Origin: Nelumbo lutea | Taxonomy: Eukaryota; Streptophyta; Magnoliopsida; Proteales; Nelumbonaceae | Direction: 5' to 3' | DNA: 64,000 nt | Assembly: GCA_022828595.1 (NCBI GenBank) | Contig: JAKGHH010000002.1 | Coordinates: 107,319,254-107,383,253, forward strand | Shown here: positions 8,599 to 20,954 of the stretch, one piece after another | Numbering within the stretch: the first letter of the stretch is position 1 | How the letters are laid out: every line of letters begins with the position of its first letter | Made by a program: the position numbers and the translations under genes | The notes under the pieces: model-generated | What the model saw: only the letters and a program-made list of their open reading frames with translations | Database searches by the model: none | Told to the model about the DNA's origin: nothing

Positions 8599-11500
8599 TT
8601 ATTGTTTGGCAATATAATATGGATACCCACCTACTCCAGCAGGTGGCGCAGAAGAGAGTCCAACAGGGTCTTTCTTTACAGCTACCTGTGAATAAGGAAT
8701 CTGAGTTTGTGGTGGGTAAGAAGCAACTGCAGCAGCAGCAGGACTTGGGTAAGCAGTGTTTGGGTATGTTTGTACAGCTTGAGGGTAACCAGAAAAGCCA
8801 ACAGGAGCTGTATTGACAATATGTGCATTCCCCGGCTGTGCAAAGCCAGTTGGTTGGCATGGGTATGGCTATTGGAAGCATTGCTGCCGGTAGCTGTGCC
8901 TGCAACACTTTGCCCTTTTGAGTGTCAGCCAGCTTAACAGTAAGGTTCCTCCCCTGTGACAGTAGAACATGGAAAAGCTTTAAAAACACAAAGTTTCTGC
9001 AATGTTAAAAATAGCCAGAGTTATCAAATCAGGCAACTGCAAACACCAAAACTTTGCAAACGAGTACCATAACATCAACTCTACCCTTTCTTTCTAAAAC
9101 AATTCCACAATATGCCTACAAGTTGGGAGCAAGTAAAAAAGGACTAGTTACAAGAAGAATTTAAGGACTACGTTGATGAATAATGGGCCTTCCAAATAAT
9201 AACACGATTATCAACCAAAAGTCTAATGAAGAACATTGATTCAGAGTAGAAAACAAAATAATGACTGCACAATGTAACCTATAAAAACATATGAGATAAA
9301 TGAAGCACCATAACATAAGGCATGACTACTAGGTGATGTTATACAAGGACAACAAACAAGTTACCAAAAATTAAGAACATAAAGATAGACCTGTTGTTAT
9401 GCAAGAGACTTTAGCAATATTTCAGAGTCATTTTGCTTTGCTTACCCCAAGGATCTTGTTTGGATCCCCTATGGCTTTCTTTGCAGCTTCCACTGTCTTG
9501 TATGTAACATAGCCAAAACCACTGCAATGACATAAAGAAAGATTATTTACACGAGAAAAGAGACACCTATTATATGTACTAAATCAAAAAGAGAATGCTC
9601 TTCTTTCTACAGCATGGATCAGAGGCTCCATGGTTTGTACCGTGATTTGTTTGTCTCCTTGTCATAAGCAACGGAACCTTCTTCTATCTCCCCATGCCTG
9701 CCAAAAAAAATTGAGCAGCATTTCACTAGTGACTTCTGGTGATAGGCCCCCAATGTAGAGCTTTCTCAGGGCTTGGTCAGCGGTTACACTAGCACTGCTT
9801 AAGCCCTCACAAGCTAGGTTACAAACAGCCATGCGACCCTGAAATCATCATGCAAAGATGTATTCAAGATACACGTGGTCATTACCATGACAATGTCAGA
9901 GATGGGAAATGGAGAAAGGCCAAAAGTGCCAGATGGAGCATTTCACTTTCATAATGAACAACCATGGAGCTTGTATAACATGAGATGGGTTGGAGAATTT
10001 CCACATTTAAAGGAGGGTAGGAAAATTTTGACATTTAAAGAAACAAAGAAAATCACTTCAAATATGATATTGTTAAGCTTTAGATGAAAATCCTAGAAGC
10101 CACTATCAATTTGCTTTGCTTTTCTTTTAAAGAAATATACTGTGTAAGATAACTGCCCATGTATTAGAAGCAAAAGGAGGAAGAAAAGGAAGAAAATAAA
10201 AGAAAATTTACTCCAAATGAGACTACAAAGTTTCCCAGAGTCTGGTGCAATTTTGCTTTCTATCAAGGTATTCACAAATAACAGTCAAAGAAAACTATAA
10301 TGTATTTTTCTTCATTGGGTCGTCAAATGAAATAACAATTTCAACCAATTTGATCCCATTAGTCATTAGTCACAACTTTTTGTATCACTGTCAAATGTTC
10401 TTATTCCATGTTGAAGTGATAGAGAAAATTCCAATTCAGACAAGAAGATTTCCAAAAGAGAGCAACTGCATATGAACAAAATTATGTTGATTTGTTGCTT
10501 ACATCAATCAATTTGCTGGGTTCTCTCAAAGCACTTTGAGTTGACTCCATGTGTTTGTATGTAATGAACCCATACCCCCGTGATTTTCCTGTAGCTTTAT
10601 CAATGATCACAACTCCTTCCTCAATTTCCCCATGCACCTGAAATGCCTGGACAGATACCAATAATATGTTAATAATAGAGCTCAGAATAACCTACTCTAG
10701 TTAGAAGATGGGAAGAAATGGTAAGGAAATGGTAAGGAAATGTCCACATTGAATTTTCAAGATGAGATGAACAATGAAGCACAATGCTTCTTCAAATGAG
10801 GAATAACGATGTTCAAGTCTTGTTTACAGGCAAGCATTCCACAAACAATCCAGGCACACAATTGGCAATCATCAATGCACTCACAGCACACAGGGTTTCT
10901 GAAGTAGTACCCAAGACAAGCCACGGACAAAAAACATTCGGTGGGCTGGATCTGCACTGGCAACACTTTTTATTTCTTCTGCAACTGAAGGAAATTGGGA
11001 CCCTCTGCATAGCCCAACATGCAAAGACACACATGAATAAAGTCAATTCACACACACTCAAACATAAGCAACACTCACATGCACTTATCTTGGCATGAAC
11101 ACAAGGTTTCAGGGAGATCCAACCAAGACACTTACACAAGAATGCATACAAGGAGAAAAGCAACCAAGGGAAGAAAGAAAAACCAAATGTTGCAAGAATC
11201 ACAAACATGAGTAGGAAGGTCTGTAATCACAGATAAATTTTGAATTCGGTTTGGCAAGGCTGGGAATGGTGTGGACTCCAGGTGCCAAGAAATCATTTAA
11301 CAATTTTAAAGTTCATCGAATGTGATCAGGTTATACTATATTTTCTTTATATATTAAATTTTACAGTCCCATAACTACAATGTTGTAAATCCAAACATGA
11401 ATACTAAAATCTATTAATAGTAAAACAAAATTAGGCATGTACAATATTTAAGTTTTTACCAATTTATTTGAATTTTCCAAATAAGGAAAATATTTCTAAC

Positions 11501-11773
11501 TCAATTAATCACCAAATGCCTGCTTCTTGCTTTTTAAAATGGTAAACATTTAAATATACAAACAAGTTATGGGATTGACCAATGGAAATTGACATAAGAA
11601 TCTGTCAGTTGGCCGAGAGGAGTAAAGTGACTCAAGAAAGAGTTGGAAGAGTAACTGGAATCAACCACTTGATTTGGAGTTATGTGCATCTGCACTTATC
11701 ACTATGACTCAACTCTCCCTGCTTGAGAAGGAGACCACCAGAGAAGTGATGGATGTCCATAACTTGGTTTTGC

Positions 11774-12787
11774 TTTGTTGTTAGGGTTATTTATTTGTTT
11801 TTTATAGTTGTTGTTAGGGTGCTGTCAGCCTAGGATGCTGTCACCTTGTTCCTTTCTTCCATTTATTAGTTTTTTTATTAGGGTGTGCCGCCAGGGGCGT
11901 ATTTGTAATCTCCTACTTCTTTTATGTTAAGTTAATATAAATAAGAAGCTGGGTGACGCCAGCAACACTTTTTGACTCTCAATCAGATCTCTCCCTCTTC
12001 CCTTCCCTTCTCTCTCTCCAAGAAAGAAAACATGGTATCGGAGCGCAATCCTGGTCTATAGGGATCCTTTCTCTCATCTGAATCAAATCCCTTCCCAATT
12101 TTTCTCTTGATCCCTTGGACGTTGAAGACAAAAAAACCTAATTGAACTGGTCAGCCATTTGGTACTTCCTTTTTTGGGTTCTTCCTTGGTCGTAGCACCA
12201 AGGAAACCCTAGTAGAAGAGGGCCGATGCTATGAAGGCCTTTCTTCTCTTTGATCGATGCTGTGAAGACTTCTTTTTTGGGTTTGCACCTTCGTACAGGT
12301 GCTGGACAGGGGTGTGTGGTCCCCTTTTTCTCTGTGGTCAATGCTGCGAAGGCCTCTTTTCTGGGTTTACACCTTCGTACAGGCGCTGGACAGGGGTATG
12401 TGGTTCCTTTTTTTATCACAGGTATGTGTTGTAGTCAGTTGGTATGGCTCCTTATTAATGGTCGAACTGTTAGTGGACAGTTTTAATGGCCAGACTGTTG
12501 TTGGACTGATTACTGGACTGTTTTAATGCAGATTACTGGACTGTTTTAATGGCCGAACTGTTGCTGGACTGATTTCAGCAGTACTTTTCTCATTTCAGAA
12601 GTAAAGTTTTTTGGGGTTTAGCATTCTGATTGTGACTGTAAAGATAGTAGTGTGGGAATTGGTTTGGTGCACTTGTGGTTCTGTTTTCTGTAGTGCAGAC
12701 CCTCCCCCTCAATGGCAAATGATGATTCTGCTTCACCTGGGGTTACAACAACCTGTAGCACAACTGGTATGGGAGGTGAAAACATGA
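11774..12787 (+). mobile_element. Copia LTR, primer binding site and start of gag
   Basis: An LTR-like block starts TGTTGTTAGGG (11774, with a second similar start at 11809), has a TATA-like TTAATATAAATAAG and ends AAAGAAAACA at about 12031. Directly after it comes TGGTATCGGAGCGC, a near match to the initiator-Met tRNA primer site used by Copia elements. At 12711 an ATG opens a gag-like start (MANDDSASPGVTTTCSTTG), which is cut at 12788 by a minus-strand LINE. The remaining internal region and second LTR are not seen. It lies in intron 1 of the UBA2-type gene. Confidence 0.65.
12237..12404. repeat. 84-bp tandem duplication in the Copia leader
   Basis: The block with CACCTTCGTACAGG occurs at 12286 and 12370, a period of 84 bp, between the primer site and the gag start. 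It gives open frames in three registers that are not genes. Confidence 0.7.
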
Positions 12788-13438
12788 TTTTTTTTTTATC
12801 AGCAGAAAATTTTAATAATAACAGATAAAAAGTTAACAAACAGTTACAATAGTAATAGGTTACAGTAATGCGTTAACCCATTTTGCAAACACATACAAAC
12901 AGTTACAGTTAGCCCAGTATAAGGTAGATCGATTTTCCCCCTGTTTTGCTAGGGCAACCGTCATCCCATTTGCAATCCTTTTGACCCAACCAAACTGAGA
13001 GTTGAGCCTCCTTGCAAGTATGCCAATTTCTCCGAAAATAAATTTGAGTTTCCAAGGTGCTGGTGTGATGTTTTTAGCCCAAGAAATGACCAATAGTGAG
13101 TCTCCTTCTATTTCTAAATCTGTTGTTCCGATCTACTCAGCCATCTTTAGACCTTGAAGTAGAGCTAGAGATTCAGCTTGTATTGAGTCACCAATACCTA
13201 TTGGTCCTGATAAGAGTGCCATAACTTCACCTAGATGATTTCTAATCGCACCCCCTATACATGCCCTTCTTGGGTTACCAAAAGAACTCCCATCAAAGTT
13301 TAGTTTTTGTTTGTTCCATGTAGGTGGCTTCCATTCCACTATCGGAACTTCTTTGGGTACATCTGTTTGTGCTACTTCAGTCCAACTTCTTAGAATCTCA
13401 TTCGTGGAGAAGTTTTTGAATAGCTCCATGGTCATCAC
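12788..13438 (-). mobile_element. 5'-truncated L1-type LINE, RNase H with one stop
   Basis: On the minus strand the frame from 13438 encodes KLNFDGSSFGNP, SIQAESLALLQG and, after an in-frame TAG at 13133-13135, EIEGDSLLVISW and ANGMTVALAKQG. The order and spacing are those of the RNase H domain at the end of LINE ORF2. Three acidic catalytic residues are kept. The fourth, normally the D in an ADxLAKxG-type string, is lost (TVALAKQG). The T-run at 12788-12797 is the poly(A) tail on the minus strand. It lies within the Copia fragment. Confidence 0.7.
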
Positions 13439-15584
13439 CCAAATCCAGGTATTGTGGTTGTTTTAGTTTTTGGTACTAACCCTTCTGTTGTGCTTGAAAC
13501 AAATCCTATAGCAGTTGTCCACGCCATTGACCCAAGAACCCATGTTTTGGAAGGAGAGATAGTGGGGAGGTTTTTTGCATCAGAAAATAGAGAAGGTAGA
13601 GAGCAAAAAGAGGAAAATGAAAGGGGGGAAAAATTTTGGGAACTCATAAGTAGTTTTCTTGAGGAATTAAAAAAGGAGTTGGAAAAAGAGCAAAAGATGA
13701 TAGGTGGTGAGAGTCCTAGACAAAAGAGAGTTATAGTGGAAAGCAGGTGTGAGGAGTCTAGGGGTGAGAGGGAAAATTGTATGCTAAAAGACAAAGTGGA
13801 TGATACAATAGCAGATTTTGTGGAGAAATTAGGTTGTAAAATTAAAAATCTCAATGAGTGAAAGATTCTATCAAGAAGCTTGAAGGTGGAAGAAAGGGTA
13901 AGTGAGGCAAAGAGACTGAGATTAGATATTGAAGGGTGAGAAGGAATCTAGTGGAAGAGGGGAGAGAAGATGAGGGAAGTAAAAGGGAAGTTAAATCAAC
14001 TTTAATGAATTGGAATGTGAGAGTTTGGGGAATACGAGGAAAAGTGTAGTCATAAAAGGAGTGCGCAGGAAGGAAAGTCTTCACGTAGTTCTTTTGCTGG
14101 AATCCAAATTGGTAGAATTTGATAATAGATGGACCCAAAATCTTTGGAAGGCTAGAGGAATAGCTGGGCTTTGACCCCCTCTTGGAGTTGGGGGGCTTTG
14201 GGGGTATAATTATTCTTTAGAGGATAGATGTGTGAAGGAGCTAACCAATGTCTCTAGACTGAATGGGTATAGAGAAAGGAATGAATTGTGGGAAGAGCTT
14301 AGTAATATCAGAAGATTGTGGGAAGGGCCTTAGTGTATTGGAGGGGATTTCAATGTAGTTAGATTCACAAAACAAACAAACAGCCCGAGACAAAGAATCA
14401 CTACAAGCATAAGAATATTTAACAATTTCATAAATTCTTATGAGCTTAAGGACTTGCCTCTCCTCCATTATAAATTTACCTAGTCCGATCTTCAAATTAA
14501 CCCTTTATGTTCCAGATTAGATAGGTTTCTCTTTCTGCTAGACTTGGAGGAACATTGTGAAGGGTTAACATCAAGGGCTTGACCTAGGGTAACCTTAGAT
14601 CATTGGCCAATCTCTTTATAAAAGGAGGATTTGAGGGGTCAATGTTTTGTTCCCTTCATATTTGAAAATATGTGGCTGAACCACCTGGAATTTCTTCAAA
14701 AAGTGAAGGGTTGGTGGGTAGAAGAGAGGCCTAGAGTTAGTTGGAAGGAAATGCTTTTTCACCAAAAGTTTAAGGCTCTGAAGGTTAAGGTTAAGGATTG
14801 GAATCTAGAACATTTTGGGAGATTAAAAGTGAGGAAACAGGAGGTGTTGGATCAGATTGAGGAAGTGGATATGAAAGTGATTCAAGGCTTACTGGAGAAG
14901 AGCGATAGAGAGCCAAGATAGTCCTTGAAAGCACAATTGAAAGAAACATGCTAAAGGAAGAGATAGTTGGAGGCAAAAATCAAGGGCAAAATGGATTCAT
15001 GAAGGTGATAAGAACACGAGATTTTTTTCATGTTATGGCCAATGCTAGAAGAAAAAAGAATTTCATCTCCAAGTAAAAGATAGAAGGTAAAGTCATCACC
15101 CAACCGGGAGACATTGCACAGGCCTTTGTGGAGCATTTCAAATCAATCTTTAGAAAGCCTCTAGTTGGAATTCTGTGGGTGGATGGTTTGGATTGATATA
15201 GTCTAATAGGAAATCAAAAGAATTGGGTGGAAAGACCTTTTGAAGAGGAGGAGGAGGAGGTTATGAAAGTAGTGTTTTCCATGGACAGAGACAAAGCTCT
15301 AGGGACAGATGGTTTCACCATGGTTTTTTATCAAAGATTGTTGGGATGTGTTAAACATAAGAGTATAATTAATCCAAGATAGAATTCCACATTCATTGAT
15401 CTAAGCCTCTAATCCCTAAGAAGAGTGGAGATGACCATCCCAAAGATTTCAGACCTGATAGCTTGGTTAACAGTTTGTATAAAATTTCAATTAAAGTTTT
15501 ATCCATAAGAATTCAGAAAATCGTCCCTTCTTGGGTGACTTTGAATCAAATGGGCTTTTGTTAATAATAGGCAAATCACTCATC

Positions 15585-16380
15585 AGGTCTTAATTGCTAA
15601 TGAGTGTGTCGAAGACTTTAGGAGAACTACAAAGAAATGTATAATCTACAAATTGGACTTGGAAAAAGCCTATGATTTCGTTGATTGGACTTTTACTGAG
15701 GTCTTGTGACAATGTGGGTTTGGAGGAAGATGAGGCAAATGGATTTGGGGTTTCTAAACACTTGTCATGATTCAATCTTAGTTAATGGCATAGTAGTAGA
15801 TTTCTTTCCAGCCAAACATGGAATTAGACAAGGAGATCCCCTTTCCCCCTTTCTTATCATATTTATAGTAGATGTGTTTAGTTGAATTGTTTTGAGGGAA
15901 GATTCAAGAGGATTAGTACAAGGGCGGAGAGTATGGAGAGGTGTTCTTATTACACATCTGCAATAGGAGTGCAAGTCAGGAGTGCAAGTCTTAATTGCTA
16001 ATGAGTGTGTCGAAGACTTTAGGAGAACTACAAAGAAATGTATAATCTACAAATTGGACTTGGAAAAAGCCTATGATTTCGTTGATTGGACTTTTACTGA
16101 GGTCTTGTGACAATGTGGGTTTGGAGGAAGATGAGGCAAATGGATTTGGGGTTTCTAAACACTTGTCATGATTCAATCTTAGTTAATGGCATAGTAGTAG
16201 ATTTCTTTCCAGCCAAACATGGAATTAGACAAGGAGATCCCCTTTCCCCCTTTCTTATCATATTTATAGTAGATGTGTTTAGTTGAATTGTTTTGAGGGA
16301 AGATTCAAGAGGATTAGTACAAGGGCGGAGAGTATGGAGAGGTGTTCTTATTACACATTTGCAATAGGAGTGCAAGTTAG
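15585..16380. repeat. 401-bp tandem duplication inside the LINE reverse transcriptase
   Basis: The stretch from the LIANECVEDF codons through GDPLSPF to the start of the small hAT-like element occurs twice with an offset of exactly 401 bp (for example 15590 and 15991) and almost no differences. The junction at about 15972-15986 repeats AGGAGTGCAAGTC. Near-identity shows that the duplication is much younger than the LINE insertion. Confidence 0.85.
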
Positions 16381-16475
16381 GTTGGTCCAAGTTAACAATT
16401 TACACTATTTTCAGCTCGGGCTTCAAGTTGGGCCCTTTGAAATCCCAACCCTAACACGCAAAAGTTGCACCCCTA
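16365..16475. mobile_element. 111-bp hAT-like element inside the LINE
   Basis: It starts TAGGAGTGCAAG and ends TTGCACCCCTA, and is flanked by ATTTGCAA (16357-16364) and ATTTGTAG (16476-16483), 6 of 8 bases alike. If the element and one flank copy are removed, the LINE frame reads straight through THLQ into FADDTILF, which confirms the borders. The interior is a short GGGCTTCAAGTTGGGCCC-type repeat. Confidence 0.75.
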
Positions 16476-18558
16476 ATTTGTAGTTCGCAGATGATACAAT
16501 CTTGTTCGATGAAGGAGATGATTTAGATTGGATTCAAAATCTAAAGTTCGGTGCAACTTTTCGAAAGAATGTCAATTTTGAAAAAATCTGCTCAGCTAGA
16601 ATCAATACGAAAAAAAGGGGATTTGGCAAAGTACACGAATATCTTATGTTACAGTGCTGTGTCTTGGCCATTGACATATCTTGGTTTACCACTGGGAGCA
16701 AACCTATGGGATGCGAGTTTTTGGAATCTGATAATAGAAAGATTCTCTTGAAAGTTAGTTAGCCAAAAGAAAGGGTATTTGTCCCTAGGTGGTAGGATCA
16801 CTTTGATCAGATCAAAATGGCTAACTTACCTGTTACCTGTTAGCTTTCAAGACTCTAGTGAGTGTCTTTAAGAAGATAGAAATGATGATGAGGGATTTCC
16901 TATAGAAGCCAAGGGAGGAAAGAGAGATCATAGGATTAGTTGGGAGGTGGTGTGTAGTGATAGAAAAAGCAGGGGGGTTGGGGTTAGGAAATTTGCAAAT
17001 AAGGAATATAGAATTGTTAGGGAAGTGGCTTTGGAGATTGCCCCAAGATAGGGCTCAGCTATGGAGTAAGGTGATTTTGAGCATTCGTGCTCCCTTAGAC
17101 AATGGATTGGATGTTTCCATGTTGGTTTATTTCCTGGGGGCAAACAAAACTACTCCTTGGAAGGGTATAAATGCAACTTTACCTTTGTTTTTCTTTGTCA
17201 TCAAGTATAATCTTTGTAATGGTAATAGAATAAAATTCTAGGAACATACTTGGTTGGGGACCTCCCATCTAAAGGACCAATTCCCTTCGCTCTTTGCATT
17301 ATGAAACTTGAGCAGCGAGACAATTTCCAAATTCATTGTTCAATCTCCTTCAAACAATGGGGTCAGTTGGGATTTGGGTCTTCGGAGGGGTATTAGAGAC
17401 TCAAAAGTGTAGAATGTGCTTAAACTTTTGCAATTGTTGGAGGGAGTTTTCCATGAACCTTCTAGGTCTAATAGCCGAAGTTGGACTTGTACTTCATCTG
17501 CCTCATTCTCTTGTGCGTCATTCTTCAAATCCTTGTTACAATCCTATCCTCCACAAGTTCCTTGCGCTCTTACCCAATGAAAGAGGTGTGGTGAAACCTA
17601 ATCAGCCAAAGGTCACTACTTTTTGTTGGAAAGTTGCACATGGAAAGATTAACACTCATGACTTACTTCAAAGAAAGAGGCCAAGTCGGTTTTTATCCTC
17701 TTAATGGTGTGTGCTATGCAAGGCTGATGGTAAGAGTTGCTTTCACCTTTTTTGTTTCTTGTTCTTTCATTACTTCTATTTGGGGTTGGTGCTTTTCTTT
17801 GTTTAGGTGCAGGTGGAACTCTCTGGTGGATGTGCAAAGTATATTGGCTACAAATACCTTTGGTTGGCCAAAGAGGATAGCCTCAAAAAAAGAAAGAAGA
17901 TAAGAAGATGTCATTGAAACAATTAAAATAAAAGTGGTGCATTGGCTGAAGTCTTTGGAAGGTTTTTCAAGTATCCCAACAACTGACCTACTAAGGAACT
18001 GGAAGGTAGTGGCAGACTCTTCTGCTTATAAAATAGTTGTTAATCATCAATAGTCTCCACCGGATAGAAGGTTTGTAAAATACACCCGATAGGAGGTGTA
18101 TTTAGAGGTGATGAGGGTAAATCCATTGGTTTATACTCTGGGCCGGTTGGGGAGGGAGACTCTTTGAGAGTAGAGGTGATGGCTATGTTTGAAGGCATAA
18201 CAAAGGCAAGGACAATGGGAATTACTAAAGTATTTGTGGAGGGAGACTCAAAGCTGGTAATCAATTGTCTACAAGGAGGAGATGAAAATGTGGCTCTTCA
18301 ACAATGAAAAGAAAAGAGTCAAGTGTTTAATCAGACATATGGAACTAAGAATTGGATGGGTTAAGAGAGCTGCTAATTCTATAGCTGATGCTTTATCTAA
18401 GCAGAGGGTGGGGAGAGGTTCTTTGTTCTGGGCATAGATGTAAGGGAGTTGGGTTGGGATGGGGAGAGATAAGAAGTTCTATTCTCAGAGTATTTGTTTT
18501 GTACTTCTACGTTTTATACTTCTTTCATTATTTAATGAAAATTTCAAATTATTGATAA

Positions 18559-19690
18559 AAAAGAACGATGATGAGATTGAAAGCCGAGATTATCCAACCC
18601 ATTCTATTTCTTCTTAAGTTAGTAGGGGCAGAGAACATGGGGTAGTTGAAGGTGCTGGAAGTAAGACAGTAGAGCAAGGAGTAGTAGAAACAAGGGCCAA
18701 TGCTGAATACTCTCTAGAAGGGGGTAGAGTAAATAACGGAGGTGGCAACAAAGGATCAGAAGAGTCGGAGGTTTATTAACCTCACTCGAATACAGTTAAG
18801 GGTGTTAGGGTGGTGCTAGAGGAAGATAGGGGAAAAGAAAATAGGGCATAAGGAGGGGAGAAAAGGAGGCATAAAGCCAAAAAAGGAAGAATACTATTGT
18901 GTTTGTTAGGGGAGGTCAAGATTGCCAAGTTTATAATAGGAAGAAGAATTTTTTGGCAGTCCAATCTGAGGGGGAAGTAGAGAGGAATGGAGTATCTGAG
19001 GAAAGAGAAAGGAAAGGTGGAAGCGAAGTAAGGAGGAGAGCTAGCGAGTTGATTTCAGATGTGGTGGAGATGAAGTAGGGAAGTGTCGATCTAAATAAAA
19101 TTGTTGATAGGGAGGTGGAGGTAAGCAAGTCATTGAGTTTGTTTTTCTTGGGCGAAGAGGCTTTTGCTATAAGAGCATTTGAGAGTTTGAGAAGAGAAGG
19201 AAGGGAGAGAATCTTAAGAAAAACATATTAGGGGAAGGGGGTGACCAGGTGAGGTGTGGAACGAGGAAGAAGGGTAGGAAGAAGATTATGAGGGGGAGGA
19301 TTAACTTGGGTTTTGGTGGAAGGTTAAGGGGGTCTAGAGTCAATGGGTGAGAAGAAGGGGTATGAAAATTTTAAATTGAACCTTGAGGGGTTTGAGGAAG
19401 GAAGATTTCATAAGAAATCTTAAGTGGAAGGTGATGTTTTTCCAGAAGACTAATTTAGAAGTTAGGTATTTGTATAGAGAGTAACAAAAAGGTTATTTGA
19501 ATGCAAGGTTCGAGCTCTTTGGAAGTTGGAGAGAAAAGTGGTGGAATTCAGCAAGTTGACTGTTGTCTTGGTGTTGGTTCTTTTGAATTATACTCAAAGG
19601 CAATATCAAAGTTTCGAGAAATTTTCTTTGAGTTGTTTGAGTTTCAAAGATGTGAATCTGGATGCTTCATTGAATAGTGAATAGTGTTGA
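18559..19690 (+). mobile_element. second LINE fragment: ORF1-like region and endonuclease start
   Basis: A strongly purine-rich stretch gives charged, stop-broken ORF1-like text (for example ERERKGGSEVRRRASEL at about 19000). At about 19360 comes MKILNWNLEGFEEGRF, matching the MKILxWNxRGL start of the LINE endonuclease. The sequence fades near 19690. It follows the tail of the first LINE directly, in the same direction. Confidence 0.5.
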
Positions 19691-20278
19691 GTTGGGGTGT
19701 CGCCTTAACACATTTAAGTGGATGTAATCAGCTTCCTTTTTTTTAATAAATTTTTTATTTTACTGTCAAAAAATAAATTGAACTCATTGTTCAAACTGAA
19801 TTTGCACGCTCTTAAGAATGTATACAAGTCTAGACTACAAACCTCTAGGGACTATAGAACAAAACAACCCATAACACCACAATTTCAAAATCCGAAAAGA
19901 AAGATGCCACGACACCCAGATAAATGTATCATGCGCACTAACACCCTACATGGTCTTATAAGTTAAAACAATGATTTAGATCAATCGCAAAGTATTTAAG
20001 CAGATAAAAAAACAACCTGAAGCACTGGAACCCAAGAGTTCGTCGAAAAAACTGATAAAGATGCTACTTTCATGCTTCCATCTTGCAACTTCATTATAAA
20101 AGTAACAAATCAAAGTCTTTAAAATTCAAATTTCCTTGTGAAAGTCTAAAAGAAAAAATATGAAACAACCCCAAAAACCTTAAAGAAAACACAAAGCAAA
20201 GCAAAAGACCAGACTGATCAATTCTTTTTGTAGTAGGACAAAAAATGGGATTTTTTTTAGTTTTGGGTCTAGTCTTAC
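19691..20278. other. 5' part of intron 1, no further feature
   Basis: AT-rich intron sequence up to the GTAAGA donor of exon 1 (20273-20278 on the minus strand). Confidence 0.5.
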
Positions 20279-20412
20279 AGCTTGACAAGGAGATCAAGCA
20301 GCTGGTCTTTCCTGAGAGGGTCAAGAAGCGCTCGTAGATGTTCTACCGACGACATCGATGAAAAATGAACGTTTGCTATCTCATCGAGCTTCCTTTTCTT
20401 CAAATCCTCCAT

Positions 20413-20954
20413 CGTTACCCTTTCCTCCCTTCGCTCTGTCCAAGTCGAGGCAAGCATGTAATGCTGTGAGAGCAAAAGGTCCACTGGATTCTGTTTACGT
20501 TTTCATTATTCACTCCAAAAACAAAGGGGTGTTTACATAAATGGGTCGGGTCAAAACCAAACCCGATATAATTGGGTAAGGTGGCATTATGTTAAATGGA
20601 TCGGGACCTCCATATCTTCCAACTTTCCATGAGTCGGATCTGCCAATCAAAACATATTGATGACCACGTTCATCTAGTGGTAGATATGAAACATCAGTTG
20701 TGTTGTGATCATTGATATTCTCAATATGTGTCTGGATGAACATAACCAGCAATGTGTTCTGATAAATAGATTTCAACTCGTTTTGTTATTGGGTGAAACC
20801 TGTTGGAAGGAATTTTTGTTGGCATGAGATGCCAAAAGTGTAATTTGCCAAGCCTCACTTTTGCATACCACCTGCATTGTAGCAGACCATGTGCCAGAAC
20901 GCAGACATGGGCAGACCATGCCTATTTGGCCCGATTAGGTAGTGGGCAAAAATT
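20413..20954. promoter_or_regulatory. 5' flank of the UBA2-type gene
   Basis: The frame stays open for 24 codons upstream of the chosen ATG at 20412, to another ATG at 20484. I chose 20412 because MEDLKKRKLDE is the usual start of the family. No clear TATA box was seen. Promoter placement is inference. Confidence 0.3.

Larger units (their letters stand above)
13440..18558 (+). mobile_element. near-full-length but dead L1-type LINE in intron 1
   Basis: In order on the plus strand: a charged ORF1-like tail (13454-13861); an endonuclease relic with MNWNVR (about 14005) and GGDFNVV (about 14340); a linker with PFIFENMWLNHLEF (from about 14648); reverse transcriptase with DKALGTDGF (15292), KLDLEKAYDFVDW (15650), GIRQGDPLSPFL (about 15820) and FADDTILF (16483-16508); a zinc-finger-like region near 17.6 kb; and RNase H near 18.05-18.42 kb with the SVEGDSK and ADALSKQ motifs partly kept. 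It ends in an AATTATTGATAAAAAA tail near 18558. Many stops and frameshifts show that it is inactive. The 5' edge at 13440 is a guess. Confidence 0.75.
8599..20412 (-). pseudogene. UBA2-type two-RRM RNA-binding protein gene, six exons, three frameshifts
   Basis: Exons on the minus strand are 20279-20412, 10885-11004, 10503-10646, 9641-9838, 9446-9521 and 8599-8953, all with GT-AG borders and matching phases; joined they give about 340 residues. The protein starts MEDLKKRKLDE, has an SSVEHLRALL...LLDLLVKL helix region, RRM1 (FFVRGLSW, then RGYGFITY), RRM2 (KLYIGGLS, then GFGYVTYK), and a Pro/Tyr/Ala-rich tail ending GGYPYYIAKQ. This matches plant UBP1-associated protein 2-like hnRNP proteins, nuclear RNA-binding factors. 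One base is missing in exon 2 after FVRGLSW, one T is extra in an eight-T run in exon 4 (about 9703-9710), and exon 6 changes frame near 8862-8878. Introns 2-5 are 119-664 bp; intron 1 is 9,274 bp and full of transposons. Either a recent pseudogene or assembly errors. Confidence 0.8.

Noticed and set aside
8514..8937. Plus-strand open frames, one Gln-rich
   Set aside because: They are shadows of the Pro/Ala-rich last exon of the minus-strand UBA2-type gene, which has the family's characteristic end.
12138..12526. Several overlapping frames with repeated text
   Set aside because: Caused by the 84-bp tandem duplication in a Copia leader.
13435..13854. 139-codon minus-strand frame
   Set aside because: Shadow of the charged LINE ORF1-like frame on the plus strand; Ser/Phe/Leu-rich as expected for antisense of a purine-rich region.
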